Below, in pieces: positions 15,981-26,100 of a stretch of DNA of 64,000 bases; the stretch's first letter is position 1, and every line of letters begins with the position of its first letter. The notes below the pieces were generated by a model. The model made no database searches and was not told where the DNA came from. It saw only the letters and a program-made list of their open reading frames with translations. Origin of the DNA: Cellulomonas edaphi. GTDB lineage: Bacteria; Actinomycetota; Actinomycetes; Actinomycetales; Cellulomonadaceae. The position numbers and the translations under genes were made by a program. The DNA is taken from positions 984,024-1,048,023 of the forward strand of contig NZ_JAUCGR010000001.1 in assembly GCF_030362815.1 (NCBI RefSeq). The letters run 5' to 3'.

Positions 15981-18551
15981 TCACACGAAGTCGCCCGGCC
16001 ATTCGCCCATTTCCTCGCGCTCGGCGAGCGTGCGCCCGCGGCGCATGAGAAGGGGGCCGGTGAGGGCGCATGCGGCGCCCAGGCCGATCGAGCCCGCGAC
16101 GCCCAGGCGTGCGGCCCCGAGCGGGCCACCGCCCGTCAGCCGGGGTGCGGCCGGCGTGGCCGTGCCCGTGTCCGGGTCGACCGGCGCGGGCGTGGTCGCC
16201 GGGCCGGTCGGCGCGGCGGGACCCGACGGCCCGGGCACCACGGCGCCGCCCGACGGTGGCGTGGGCTCGTCGTCCACGTCCGCGCTCGGGCTCGGCGTGG
16301 GCGAGGCGGTGGGCGTCGCGCTCGGGGCCGGTCCGGCGTCGGTGCCGCACGTCCGGGCCACCGCGCTGTCGTCGACGAGTCGGGCCGCGACCGCGGTGGT
16401 GGTCGCGACCTGCGCCTCGTCGAGCGGGAGGTAGCCGCGGGGGAGCAGGCCCTTGGACTCGCCGAGGCGCTGCCCGGTCGTCGCGGCGTAGCTGAGGAAC
16501 GCGGCGTAGTCCTTGCGCTGCTCAGCCGTCGTCGAGCACACCGAGACGCCCGCGTAGTCCACGAGCGTGAGCGGGTAGGCGTCGCGCACCCGCTGCGTCG
16601 GGTCCGCGACCACGACCCCGTCGACGTCGGTGTCGCCCATCGCCGAGACGGCCGCCCGCATGGTCGCGTCCGTGGCGGCCAGCGACTGCCCGGCCGCGTT
16701 GACCAGCCGGGCGGTGCGCAGGCCGAACCGCTGCGCCGAGACGAGGTCGGTGATGGCCAGCGAGAACCGCTGGCCCGGCAGCTGGGCACCGGACGACGTG
16801 AACCCCGCGGGCACCTTGTTGAGGTCCCAGACGATCTTGGCGCCGGCGTTGGCCTTCTGGGTCCGCCCGGCGGCATCGGCCATGTCCGAGGCGTACGGCC
16901 GCAGGTCGAGCGTGCCGTAGCCCGGCGCGGGCACCGTCTCGTCCTGGCGGAACGTGGACAGGTCGGCCTTGGGGAAGCTGTCCAGCGTCGTGTCGTGCGT
17001 CAGGTCCAGCTTTTCGTAGACCGGATTCACCGTCATGCCGTGCTCGTCGGGCTCGCCCTCGAGAAATGCGCGCGCAAACGGGTCGGCAATGATCCAGCGC
17101 CACACCTCGGAATAGGCGTCCGACGTCCCCAGCCCGACCATCAGACCGTCGGGCGCGGCCGTGTGCACGAATTCGGCCATCTCGGGATTGAGCGCGATGA
17201 ATTCAGGGTCGTTGACGATGCTGCGCGGATTTTTCGCGACCGGGGCGGACGCGCCGCCGCCGGGGACGTCCGCGCGGTAGGACTGGGTCAGCAGCTTGGC
17301 CACCAGGCGGGGGTTGAGCACGAGGTCCTCGACCGCCGTGCCCGCCCGGTCCGCGAGCGGGCTGCCGAGCCGGTACTGCCGGTCGATCGTGTACGCCACC
17401 ACCAGGGCGGTCTGGCTCACGGGCGCGTAGACGACCGGCCGGTCCTTCTCGGGAGCGAGCGGACGGTTGACGACGGCGAGGCCCGAGGCGCCCGCGACGT
17501 CGCTGAGCAGCTGTCCCCGCGCCTCCTCGTCGCCCACCTGCGAGAAGCCGTAGGTGGTCCCGGTGCCGCACAGCGCCGACTGCCACGAGGTCATCGCGTC
17601 GGCGAACAGCTCGTTGCCGACGAGCCGCTGCTCCGCGTTGCCCAGCGCGCACGAGGAGCCGATGGGGGCGAACTGCATCGGGAACACCATCCGGTGCGAC
17701 CACGCCGTCGCCGACAGCGGCGAGCCCGAGATGGTGCCGGCGGACGACTGGTCCGCGAAGGAGCCGTCGGCGTCGGTCTCGCCGCGCGGCACGACCACGA
17801 GCCAGCAGCCGCGCGCCGCACCCGAGGAGAGCGTGGCCCCGCAGCCCAGGTGCGGTGCCTCGAGAGAGGTCTGGATCTCCATGTTGGCCGTGCCGGTGCC
17901 GTCGCTCCCGGTCCGGGCCGCCGTGATCTCGTTGGTCGAGGTCGGTGTGAAGTAGTCGGCCACGTCGGTCACCGAGCCGCCCGAGACGGGGGTGAAGGGA
18001 ACCGTGTACGCCTTGAGGTTGGGGTTGGTCACCGGCGGCGGCACCAGGTGCGCCTCGTCGTAGGCCTGCTTCGGGTCCTCCCCGCGCTTGAGCGCACGCA
18101 GGCCGGTCCGGTCGCCGAGCAGCGTGCTCAGGCTCGGGTTGGGCGCGCCCCACTGGCACTGCTGGGGGTCCGGACCGCTCGGGTCGTCGCCCCAGCACTG
18201 CATGATCTGCAGGTAGTCGGTGGCGAAGCGCCCCGACGAGGTGGGGCGCGCGCCCTTCCAGTCCACCGTGACGCCCTGGTGCGACAGGTTGCGGGTCTGG
18301 CTCACGGTGACCTCGAGCTTCGCGAACGTCGCGTAGTCGGGGTCCTTGCGGTCGCGTTCGCCCACGAGCGAGGCGTCCGACCAGGCCTGCACCACCTGCG
18401 ATCCGCCCTCGACGGCCTCGACCACCGGCGCACGGCCGCCGTCGGCGGCAGCGCTCCCCGTCGCGAGCAGCAGCGCCGAGCCGAGCGTCGCCGCCGTCAC
18501 GCCGACCACCGTGAGCCACGCCCCCGCGCGGCGCAGGCGTGCCGGGTTCAC
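15981..18551 (-). CDS. Large surface-anchored PstS-related binding protein
   Basis: 856 residues from a GTG overlapping the pstS stop (GTGA). Signal peptide or anchor at residues 8-35 (GVTAATLGSALLLATG). The body contains segments recalling PstS-class binding proteins (PMQFAPIGSSC, GLAVVNRPLA, SAMGDTDVDGVVVADPTQRVRDAYPLTLVDYAGV) but is about twice the usual length. A Pro/Thr/Ser-rich linker (about 770-815) precedes a C-terminal TM helix and a basic cytoplasmic tail (RRGRTLAEREE). It is therefore tethered to the membrane outside the cell. Two regions use slightly less GC-biased codons (ATT, TTT, AAT near 17000-17230), unusual for this chromosome. Function presumably concerns phosphate-compound capture with the Pst permease, but a polymer-binding role is equally possible. 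Confidence 0.75.
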   Translation of the reverse strand: MNPARLRRAGAWLTVVGVTAATLGSALLLATGSAAADGGRAPVVEAVEGGSQVVQAWSDASLVGERDRKDPDYATFAKLEVTVSQTRNLSHQGVTVDWKGARPTSSGRFATDYLQIMQCWGDDPSGPDPQQCQWGAPNPSLSTLLGDRTGLRALKRGEDPKQAYDEAHLVPPPVTNPNLKAYTVPFTPVSGGSVTDVADYFTPTSTNEITAARTGSDGTGTANMEIQTSLEAPHLGCGATLSSGAARGCWLVVVPRGETDADGSFADQSSAGTISGSPLSATAWSHRMVFPMQFAPIGSSCALGNAEQRLVGNELFADAMTSWQSALCGTGTTYGFSQVGDEEARGQLLSDVAGASGLAVVNRPLAPEKDRPVVYAPVSQTALVVAYTIDRQYRLGSPLADRAGTAVEDLVLNPRLVAKLLTQSYRADVPGGGASAPVAKNPRSIVNDPEFIALNPEMAEFVHTAAPDGLMVGLGTSDAYSEVWRWIIADPFARAFLEGEPDEHGMTVNPVYEKLDLTHDTTLDSFPKADLSTFRQDETVPAPGYGTLDLRPYASDMADAAGRTQKANAGAKIVWDLNKVPAGFTSSGAQLPGQRFSLAITDLVSAQRFGLRTARLVNAAGQSLAATDATMRAAVSAMGDTDVDGVVVADPTQRVRDAYPLTLVDYAGVSVCSTTAEQRKDYAAFLSYAATTGQRLGESKGLLPRGYLPLDEAQVATTTAVAARLVDDSAVARTCGTDAGPAPSATPTASPTPSPSADVDDEPTPPSGGAVVPGPSGPAAPTGPATTPAPVDPDTGTATPAAPRLTGGGPLGAARLGVAGSIGLGAACALTGPLLMRRGRTLAEREEMGEWPGDFV

Positions 18552-20236
18552 CGTCGTGCCTTGCGGGCCGCCGCGCCGCGGGAGACCAGCGGCGGGATCA
18601 CGACGAGGCCGACCGCCAGGAGGCACGCGGCGACGACCGCAAGCGGTCCGACGCCGCCGGACTGCGGGGCGTCCGTCTCCACGGGCATCGACACGAGGTT
18701 GGTGCACTCGCCGGTGTCGTCGGAGCACACCACGGGGCCTCCGCCCGTCGTGGCTCCCGCGACCACCGCGCCGCCACCACCCCCGCCGGCCGTGCCGGCG
18801 TCGCCGCCCCCGTCGGTGCCGGTGGGGCCCGTCACGGCGCCCCCGTCCGTCCCGGGGTCGTCGCCCGTGCCCGCGGTCCCGGTGCCGCCCGTGCTCGTGG
18901 TGCCCTTGGCGGGCGTGCTCGGCTCGGCACCGGCCCCCGACGGCGTCGAGCCCTTGCCGGGTGCCGGTGCGGCGCCGCCCGTGGGCTTGTCGCACTGGTC
19001 GTTGCCCTGCTTGTCGCACTCGGAGGGCTGCGGCGCGTTCTTGGTGAGAGTGTTGCTGCCGTCGGCCGAGAACGTGGGGTTGTGGCACTTCTTGATGTCG
19101 ACGTTGGCGTCGGTGGCCCCCGGGATCTTGCCCACCTGGTCGAGGCCCGCCTGCACCAGGTTGATCGGCAGGGGCGAGTAGCCAAGCACCTCGGCCTGCT
19201 GCTGGCCCTCGCACAGGAAGTAGCTGGCGAACGCGCCGAGCGTGTGGCCCTTGGGCGCGGTGAACCCGTTCTGCGCGCTCGTCGGGACCACGATGTAGCT
19301 GTAGGACGACAGCGGGTAGGTGCGCTTGTCCTTGTTCGTGTAGACGCCGCTGAGGTCCTGCGTCAGGTACTTCGGCGAGCTCTCGTCGGTGTTGATGCGC
19401 GCGCCCAGCAGGCCAACGGCGACGTTCGAGGCGGTCGGCTCGACGTAGTACCCGGCCTCGTTGAGCACCTTGGCAACCGGGTAGCCCGTCTTGAGCGCGT
19501 AGGAGTACTCGACGTACGTGATGGTGCCGACGTTGCCGCGCTGGGCGACGTAGCCCGCCACGCCCTGGGAGTTGGGCTGGGCGACGAAGCCCTTGCCGGG
19601 GATGGTCGGGTACGACGACGTCACGCCGCACGGCGTCGAGCGGCCGGCCGCCTTGCAGTACGCGTCCCAGGCGGACTGGTGCCGGGCGGCCATCCACGTG
19701 GTGAACTGCGCGGTCGAGCCGGAGCCGTCCGAGCGAACCACCGGCACGATCTTGCGCCGGGGGAGCGCGAGCCCCGGGTTGTCCTTCGCGATCGCGGCGT
19801 CGTCCCAGCTGGTGATGGTGCCGGTGAAGATGCCCGTCACCACCTCGCCCGACAGGCGCAGGTTGGTGACCTGCTTGCCGCCGACGGACAGGTTGTACAT
19901 GAAGGCCGTGCCGCCCGCGACGATCGGCATGTAGACGAAGCCGCGGCTCGGCGGGGTGTCGACCACGCCGCCGTCCTTGAGGCCGTACGGGATCTCCGTG
20001 ATCGCGAAGTCCACCGTGCCGGCCTTGAACTGGTTGCGGCCGTCCGACGACCCGGTGCTCGCGTAGTTGATCCGCATGCCGTACTGCTCGACGTTGCGCC
20101 GCCACTGGTCCACGGCGTTCGAGCTCCACGAGGATCCGGCTCCGTTGACGGGCACGAACGAGTCGGCCGCCGCCGGCGCGGCGCCCGTGGCGAGCAGCGA
20201 GCCCGCGAGGACGAGGAGGGCGAGGGCGCGTCTCAT
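18548..20236 (-). CDS. pstS: Phosphate-binding protein PstS with C-terminal membrane anchor
   Basis: 562 residues. The start ATG overlaps the pstA stop (ATGA). The signal peptide ends about residue 24 (ALALLVLAGSLLATGAAPAAA). The mature N-terminus VNGAGSSWSSNAVDQWR, the ASTGSSDGRNQFKAG anion loop, and VDFAITEIPYG followed by VRSDGSGSTAQFTTWM are classical PstS ligand-binding segments. After the 370-residue binding domain come a Gly/Thr/Pro-rich spacer, a cysteine pair (VVCSDDTGECTN) and a C-terminal TM helix with a basic tail (SRGAAARKARR), so the protein is anchored by its C-terminus rather than by an N-terminal lipid as in most Gram-positive PstS. It delivers phosphate to PstC/PstA. Confidence 0.92.
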   Translation of the reverse strand: MRRALALLVLAGSLLATGAAPAAADSFVPVNGAGSSWSSNAVDQWRRNVEQYGMRINYASTGSSDGRNQFKAGTVDFAITEIPYGLKDGGVVDTPPSRGFVYMPIVAGGTAFMYNLSVGGKQVTNLRLSGEVVTGIFTGTITSWDDAAIAKDNPGLALPRRKIVPVVRSDGSGSTAQFTTWMAARHQSAWDAYCKAAGRSTPCGVTSSYPTIPGKGFVAQPNSQGVAGYVAQRGNVGTITYVEYSYALKTGYPVAKVLNEAGYYVEPTASNVAVGLLGARINTDESSPKYLTQDLSGVYTNKDKRTYPLSSYSYIVVPTSAQNGFTAPKGHTLGAFASYFLCEGQQQAEVLGYSPLPINLVQAGLDQVGKIPGATDANVDIKKCHNPTFSADGSNTLTKNAPQPSECDKQGNDQCDKPTGGAAPAPGKGSTPSGAGAEPSTPAKGTTSTGGTGTAGTGDDPGTDGGAVTGPTGTDGGGDAGTAGGGGGGAVVAGATTGGGPVVCSDDTGECTNLVSMPVETDAPQSGGVGPLAVVAACLLAVGLVVIPPLVSRGAAARKARR

Positions 20237-21504
20237 GACTGCTCCTGGGGGGAGGGCTCGAGCGGGAGGTGCTCGACAGGGGTGTGCTCGACAGGGGTGT
20301 GCTTGACGGGGGTGGAGCCGCCTGGCGCCGCGGCATGCTCGCGGGCGAGGGCGGACAGCGAGGAGAGCCGCGCGGGTCTCTTGCTGCGCGAGGTGCGCCG
20401 CCGGGCGCGTGCCTGCTCCTTGGCGCGACGCCGCTCGTCCTTCTTCAACGGGTTGCTGCCGCCGATCACCCGCGCGACGACGAACAGCGCGAGCACCAGG
20501 AGCATGAGCACGGCCGCGGTGCCGAAGCCGCGCGCGACCATCGTCGGCTCCGGCGACTTCACGAACTGGAAGATGGCCAGCGGCAGGCTGACCATCGGCC
20601 CGGAGGTCGGGTCGGAGTTCATCGCGGCCGTGAAGCCCGAGGTGAGCAGCACCGGCGAGGTCTCGCCGATGCCTCGGGCCGTGGCCAGGATGACCGCCGT
20701 GGTCAGGCCGGACCGCGTGGTCGGTAGCACCACCTGCCGCACCGTGCGGAACTGGCCCGCGCCCAGCGCGTACGACGCCTCCTTGAGGGTGCCCGGCACC
20801 AGCCGCAGCACCACGTCGGCCGACCGGATCATGATCGGCAGCATCATGATGCTGATCGCGGTGGCGGCCGCCACGCCGGACTTGGGGACGCCCAGCGCGA
20901 GCACGAGCGTCGCGTAGACGAACAGGCCCGCGACGATCGACGGCAGCGCGGTCATGGCCTCCACGACCGTGCGCACCAGCCGCGCGAACCGCCCGGGCAT
21001 CTCGGTGAGGAACACCGCCGTGAGCAGGCCCAGCGGGATGGTGATGACGAGCGCGATCGTGATCTGGATCAGCGTCCCCACGATGGCGTGCGCGATGCCG
21101 CCGACGTCCAGCGGGTCCAGCGGCCCGGCCTTGGCCATGTCGTCGGTGAAGAAGTTGAGGTGCGGCAGCGCGGCCGCGCCGCGGGCGAACGTGAACACCA
21201 CGATGAACACCAGGACGGCGAGCACCGTGAACGCGAGGCCGTGCACCATGACGGTGACGAGCCGGTCGCGCACGGCGACGCCGCGCTCGGCGAGCGAGAC
21301 GAGCAGGGCGTACAGCGCGAGGAAGATCGCCGCGGCGAGCGCGACGAAGCCCAGCGGGCTGGTGACGGGGGCCAGCTGGCTGCTGATCAGCGCGGTGAGC
21401 GCGACGGCCGCCGCGCCGGCGCCGCACAGGTTGAGCAGGTCGCTGATGCGCAGGCCGGTGAGCTGACGGCGTACCTCGCCGCGGGCCGGTGCCAGGTCGG
21501 CCAT
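20233..21504 (-). CDS. pstA: Phosphate ABC transporter permease PstA
   Basis: 423 residues from the ATG that shares one base with the pstC stop. The permease core has the inner-membrane component motif (EASYALGAGQFRTVRQVVLPTTRSGL) that docks onto PstB, preceded by ALPSIVAGLFVYATLVLALG. About 110 extra N-terminal residues hold three additional TM helices relative to E. coli PstA, which is common in actinobacteria. The C-terminus is Lys/Arg-rich (KKDERRRAKEQARARRR) and then Pro/Glu-rich with short repeated VKHTPVEHTPVEH units encoded near 20270-20310. It forms the transmembrane channel with PstC. Confidence 0.93.
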   Translation of the reverse strand: MADLAPARGEVRRQLTGLRISDLLNLCGAGAAAVALTALISSQLAPVTSPLGFVALAAAIFLALYALLVSLAERGVAVRDRLVTVMVHGLAFTVLAVLVFIVVFTFARGAAALPHLNFFTDDMAKAGPLDPLDVGGIAHAIVGTLIQITIALVITIPLGLLTAVFLTEMPGRFARLVRTVVEAMTALPSIVAGLFVYATLVLALGVPKSGVAAATAISIMMLPIMIRSADVVLRLVPGTLKEASYALGAGQFRTVRQVVLPTTRSGLTTAVILATARGIGETSPVLLTSGFTAAMNSDPTSGPMVSLPLAIFQFVKSPEPTMVARGFGTAAVLMLLVLALFVVARVIGGSNPLKKDERRRAKEQARARRRTSRSKRPARLSSLSALAREHAAAPGGSTPVKHTPVEHTPVEHLPLEPSPQEQS

Positions 21505-22526
21505 CAGCTGCTCGCCCCCGAGCGGGACCGCGCGACGACCGACGACGCCCCGAAGTTGATGGCCAGCGTCATGAGGAACAGCGCCAGACCGGCGGCCATG
21601 AGGGCGGACATCCCGAACGGGGTCGACTCGCCGTAGCGCAGGGCGATGAGCGAGGAGACCGAGCTGCCGCCGTTCGCCAGCACGTGCCACTGGATGGCGA
21701 ACACCGGCGAGATGATCATGTAGACCGCGATGGTCTCGCCGAGCGCGCGGCCCAGGCCCAGCATGGTGCCGCCGATCATCCCGCCCTTGCCGTAGGGCAG
21801 GACGACGCGGCGGATCATCCCCCAGCGGGTCGCCCCCAGGGCCAGGGCACCCTCCCGCTCGCCCACGGGCGCCTGGGTGAACACCTCGCGCATGATCGAG
21901 GCGATGACCGGCGTGATCATCATGGCGACCACGAGGCCGGCGATGAACGTCGACGACGTGTACACGGTCGCCGTCGCCAGCGGGTCGTCGGGGTCGGAGC
22001 CGGGCACCTGGAACGGCGGGAACCAGTCGAACGTCGTCGACAGCCACCGGGCAAGCCCCGTGATGTGGCCCTGCAGGAAGAAGAAGCCCCACAGGCCGAA
22101 CACCACCGAGGGGATGGCGGCCATGAGGTCGACGATGCTGATGAGCGACTGCCGGAGCCTGGGCGGCGCGTACTCGCTGATGTAGAGCGCGACGCCGACC
22201 GCGAACGGCACGGCCACCACGACGGCGACGGTCGCGATGAGGATGGTGCCGACCAGGATCGCGGCGATGCCGAAGTTCCCCGAGTCGGGCTCCCACGCCT
22301 GCGTCGTGAGGAAGTCCCAGCCCGCCTGGCTCAGGGCGTCCCACGCCCGCAGGAACAGGAAGATGCCGACGAACCCCATGATCGCGAGCACGGCGACGCC
22401 ACCGCACAGCAGCACCGCGCGGAAGACGCGGTCGCCGAGGGAGCGGCGGGTGCCGATCGGGCGAGGCACGTCGGCGTCGCGCGGGACCTCCGGCTGGACC
22501 CGTGGCGCCTGCATGGTCGCGCTCAT
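21504..22526 (-). CDS. pstC: Phosphate ABC transporter permease PstC
   Basis: 340 residues. Six core TM helices with the ABC permease loop EGALALGATRWGMIRRVVLPYGKGGMIGG and the upstream AIPSVVFGLWGFFFLQG typical of PstC. A long periplasmic loop follows (RWLSTTFDWFPPFQVPGSDPDDPLATA). It is the first gene of the minus-strand pst operon; ATG 22514 is an alternative start. The 617-bp region upstream should hold the operon promoter. Confidence 0.93.
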   Translation of the reverse strand: MSATMQAPRVQPEVPRDADVPRPIGTRRSLGDRVFRAVLLCGGVAVLAIMGFVGIFLFLRAWDALSQAGWDFLTTQAWEPDSGNFGIAAILVGTILIATVAVVVAVPFAVGVALYISEYAPPRLRQSLISIVDLMAAIPSVVFGLWGFFFLQGHITGLARWLSTTFDWFPPFQVPGSDPDDPLATATVYTSSTFIAGLVVAMMITPVIASIMREVFTQAPVGEREGALALGATRWGMIRRVVLPYGKGGMIGGTMLGLGRALGETIAVYMIISPVFAIQWHVLANGGSSVSSLIALRYGESTPFGMSALMAAGLALFLMTLAINFGASSVVARSRSGASS

Positions 22527-22912
22527 GGACCCCGTCTCTCGTCGTGCGGCATGCCGTGCACGACCGCACCGCGGCCGCGCGGCCGTACGGGTTCCGCGCG
22601 GCCGGTCAGACCGTCCCGCGTCCGGCCGACGCCCAGGCGTCGGCTGGGTGACGGGGAACCGGCGCGTGGATGAAGTGGTGGCGCGACCCGGACGAGTCCG
22701 GCAGCGCGGCGCAGGGGTGCTCGGTCCGGCGCGTGCCGTGCGAACGTGCAGGTCACGGGTGCGCGCGAGCGGCGTGCCGGTGCGCCCCGTCGCGGAGCCA
22801 CGCAGGCGTCCCTCGACGGTCGTCATCGGCACGCGCGGACGGGCCGGGAGAATCACCCACCGAACTGGCCTGGACGTTTGACCAGCAGGCCGTTCGTGGC
22901 GCACACTCGCAT

Positions 22913-22999
22913 CGACGGTGCGTATCGCCTGCCCCCTGCGCGGTGCGCACCGTCGCTCACGTCCGCGAAGGGCGGGACCTCCACCGGTCCCGCCCTTCG
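22913..22999 (+). ncRNA. Candidate small RNA ending in a strong hairpin
   Basis: TTGACC (22878-22883) and CACACT (22902-22907) with 18-bp spacing could promote a short plus-strand transcript. It would fold into a 10-bp stem (22913-22922 with 22946-22955) and then a perfect 14-bp stem (22966-22979 with 22986-22999, 6-nt loop) of terminator type. No gene ends here on either strand, so the terminator-like hairpin needs another explanation. No known RNA family was recognised. Confidence 0.3.
22966..22999. terminator. Terminator-like hairpin, perfect 14-bp stem
   Basis: CGAAGGGCGGGACC and its exact reverse complement are separated by TCCACC. No T-run follows on either side. It lies between divergent genes. 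Confidence 0.5.
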
Positions 23000-23017
23000 T
23001 GCGTGGGGGGCGGGTCC

Positions 23018-23049
23018 GTGCGGGGTAGGCCGCGTGCGGGGTAGGCCGC
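23018..23049. repeat. Perfect 16-bp tandem duplication
   Basis: GTGCGGGGTAGGCCGC is repeated twice head to tail at 23018-23033 and 23034-23049, in the region upstream of the helicase-like gene. Confidence 0.85.
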
Positions 23050-23143
23050 GCGCAGGGCAGGTGTGGCGCGTGCGTGGCGGAACACGCGCCGCGTGCGGGA
23101 GTGTCTGCGCGGCTGGCGCCCGGGGCGCGGTTACCGTCGATCC

Positions 23144-26100
23144 GTGACCGTTCCCGCGCGCGTGCCCGGCACGGGAACCACACCGGGTCAGGTGCAGGTT
23201 CCCGTCGCAGACAACCCTGCCGTCGTCCTCGTCGAGCCCCCGTCGGCCGACGAGCTCGTCGAGGGAGCCGTCGCCACGTGGCGCGCGGCCCTCGTGGAGG
23301 CCGCGGGCGGGTCGACGCTCGCCGACGTCGAGCTGCTCGGCGACGCGGCGCTGGACCTGTCCGCCGCGCACCCCTCGGGCATGGCGCAGCTGTTCGCCGG
23401 CCGCGAGACCCGACTGTCCAACCTGGTCCGGGAGGGCTCGGCCCTCTCGACGGCGCGACGGCGCGCCCGCGCGGTGGGCGCCAGGTCGGCGGCCTACGCG
23501 CAGCAGTACGGCATCGCGCCCACGTCGGTGGCGATCGGTGTCGCCACCTGGACCGAGCGCACGGCGCCCGAGGCCGCGCAGGACGACGTGGCCGCGCTCG
23601 CCTCGATCACGCGGCAGCGCCAGCGGCCCGACGACGAGCCCGCCGACCGCTCGCCGCGCACCGTCCGAGCCCCCGTGCTGCTCCGTCCCGTCACGCTGCG
23701 CGCGCGAGGGACGGGCGAGGCCGACTACGAGCTCGCGCTCGAGCCGTCGCTCGAGGTGAACCCCGTCCTGGCCCGTGCGCTGCGGTCGCGGGGAGCGCTG
23801 CTCGATCCCGGTGCGGTCGCCCGCGGCGCGTTCACCCCGTCGGGCTTCGACCCGCGGGCCGCGCTCAAGCGGCTGGCGTCGCTCGGCGAGGCCGTGCTGG
23901 AGGACTTCGCGCTCGCGGAGCGGGTGGTCGTCGGCACCTTCGTACACCCGGGCCAGGTGCTGGTCGACGACCTCGACCAGCTGGCCGGCACGCTGGACCG
24001 GCACGAGGTGGTTGCGGCGCTCGCGGGCGTCGACGCCGATGCGCTCGCCGGCCGCGCGCTGCCCGAGCCCGTGGTGGGCGACCGCGACCCCGCGCTCGAG
24101 CGCGGCGTCGGTGACCTCGACCCGGCGCAGCAGCACGTCCTCGACGTCGTCGCGACCGGCACGCACCTGTTCGTCGACGCCCCGACGGGAGCCGACGTCA
24201 CGGGCACCCTGGCCGCCCTGGTGGCCGACGCCGCGGCCTCGGGCCGGACGGTGCTCTACGTGCCCGGGCACCGACGCTCGGCGACCGCGCTCGTCGAGCG
24301 CCTCGAGCGACTCGGCCTGGGCGACCTGGTCCTGGACGTCGCGCCCGAGGCGGGCTGGCGGACGACGGCGGCCCGCCGCCTGCTCGGCGCGATGACCCTC
24401 GAGGTGCCCGGTGTGGACGCGCACGGGCTGCACACGCTGCGCTCGGAGCTGGTGGCGCGCCGCGAGCAGCTGCGAGGCTACGTCGTCGGCCTGCACGCGC
24501 CGCGCGAGCCGTGGGGGGTCTCGGCCTACGACGCGCTCCAGCAGCTCGCGCGCCTGACCTCCACGCGCCCGACGCCCCGCACCACCGTGCGGCTCGCGCC
24601 CGACGTCACGCGCGTGCTCGACGCCGCGGCCCGGGCCGACCTCGCCGACGCCCTCACGCGCGTGGGCGAGCTGGGCGCGTTCCGCGTCCGCCCCACCGAC
24701 ACGCCCTGGTACGGAGCCGACCTGCGCACGCGCGCCGACGCGGACGTCGCCGTGCGCCGCCTGGAGCGGCTGCTCGACTCCGGGATCCCGACGCTGCTCG
24801 AGCGCACCGAGCAGGTGGCGAACGAGACGGGCCTGAACCGGGCGACGACGCTCGCCGCCTGGTCCGAGCAGCTCGCCATGCTCGACGGCGTGCGCGCCGC
24901 GCTGGACGTGTTCCAGCCGATCGTCTTCGAGCGCACCGCCTCCGACCTCGTCGCGGCGACCGCCACGGCGCAGTGGCGGCAGGAGCGCGGCATCGACATG
25001 GGCTCGGTCGTGCGTCGCCGGCTGCGCAAGCAGGCCAAGGACATGGTGCGCCCGGGCCGGCCGGTCGCCGACCTGCACGGCGCGCTCCTGGAGGTCGCCG
25101 AGCAGCGGCAGATCTGGCACGCGCACTGCCCCGGCGGCGGCTGGCCCCGCCTGCCCGACGGCCTGGAGCAGATCGAGGAGGAGCTCGCCGCGCTCCGCGG
25201 CGACATCGAGGCGCTCGACGGGGTGCTCGCCACGACGCCGGACGGCGCCGGCCTGTCCGACCTTCCGCTGAGCACCCTGCTCGAGCGGCTCACCCGCCTG
25301 CGCGCGGGTGCCGACGCGCTGGACACGCTGCCCGACCGCACCGCGCTGCTGCACCGCCTGCGCGGCGCGGGCCTGGGCGAGCTGGTCGACGACCTCGCCC
25401 ACCGGTCGGTCGACCCGGGCCTGGCTGCGGCCGAGCTGGACCTCGCGTGGTGGAGCACCGTGATCGAGCAGATCCTGGGCGCCGAGCCGACCCTGGCCGG
25501 CTACGACGGGACCGCGCTCGGCTCGCTCGCCGCGCAGTACGCGCAGCTGGACCGGGAGCACGTCGCGCGCCTGTCGGGACCGGTGCTCACGGGCGCGGTC
25601 GCCCACGTGAGCACGGTGCTGCGCCAGCACCGCGCGCAGGCGGAGGACCTGTTCGCCGAGCTGGTCGAGGAGCGCCTCACGTCGCTGCGCGACACCTTCG
25701 GCCGCCACCCCGACGTGGCCCGTCGCCTGCGCCCGATCATCGCCGCGAGCCCCATGCTGGTGCCTCAGGTGCTGCCGCCGTCGCGCACCGTGGACCTCGT
25801 GGTGATCGACTCCGCCGCGCACCTGCCGGTGGAGATGGCGCTCGCCGCGGTGTCCCGTGGGCGGCAGGTGGTCGTCGTCGGCGACGCCCGCTGTGCTTCG
25901 GGCACCGCCGTGCGCGAGCTCGCCGGGGTCCTCCCGGGCGTCGCGCTGCACGCGCGCGCCTCGCGCCGCGACCCCTACCTCACTGCCTTCCTGGCGCGGC
26001 ACGGCTACGAGGGCGTGCTCAGCGCGCTGCCGCTGCCGCAGCAGGAGCCGCTCGTGCACCTCGAGCTCGTGGACGGCACGGGGATGCCGGACGGCGAGAC

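Larger units (their letters stand above)
22527..23143. other. Divergent intergenic region upstream of pstC
   Basis: 617 bp between pstC (minus) and the helicase-like gene (plus). No convincing protein-coding frame. It contains two adjacent hairpins (22913-22955 and 22966-22999), a perfect 16-bp tandem duplication (23018-23049) and a TACCGT box (23132-23137) 6 nt before the helicase-like GTG. The pst promoter must lie here, but I could not identify a convincing PhoP box. Confidence 0.6.

Noticed and set aside
15981-20336. Single 1451-residue open frame over two pst-operon genes
   Set aside because: The frame before 18551 is an Arg/Pro-rich shadow of pstS. The real gene starts at the GTG overlapping the pstS stop, where a signal peptide begins.
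22840-22885. Possible PhoP box (GGTCAAAC / GTTCGGTG) upstream of pstC
   Set aside because: The two half-sites are 18 bp apart, not the 11-bp repeat expected, and match the consensus poorly.
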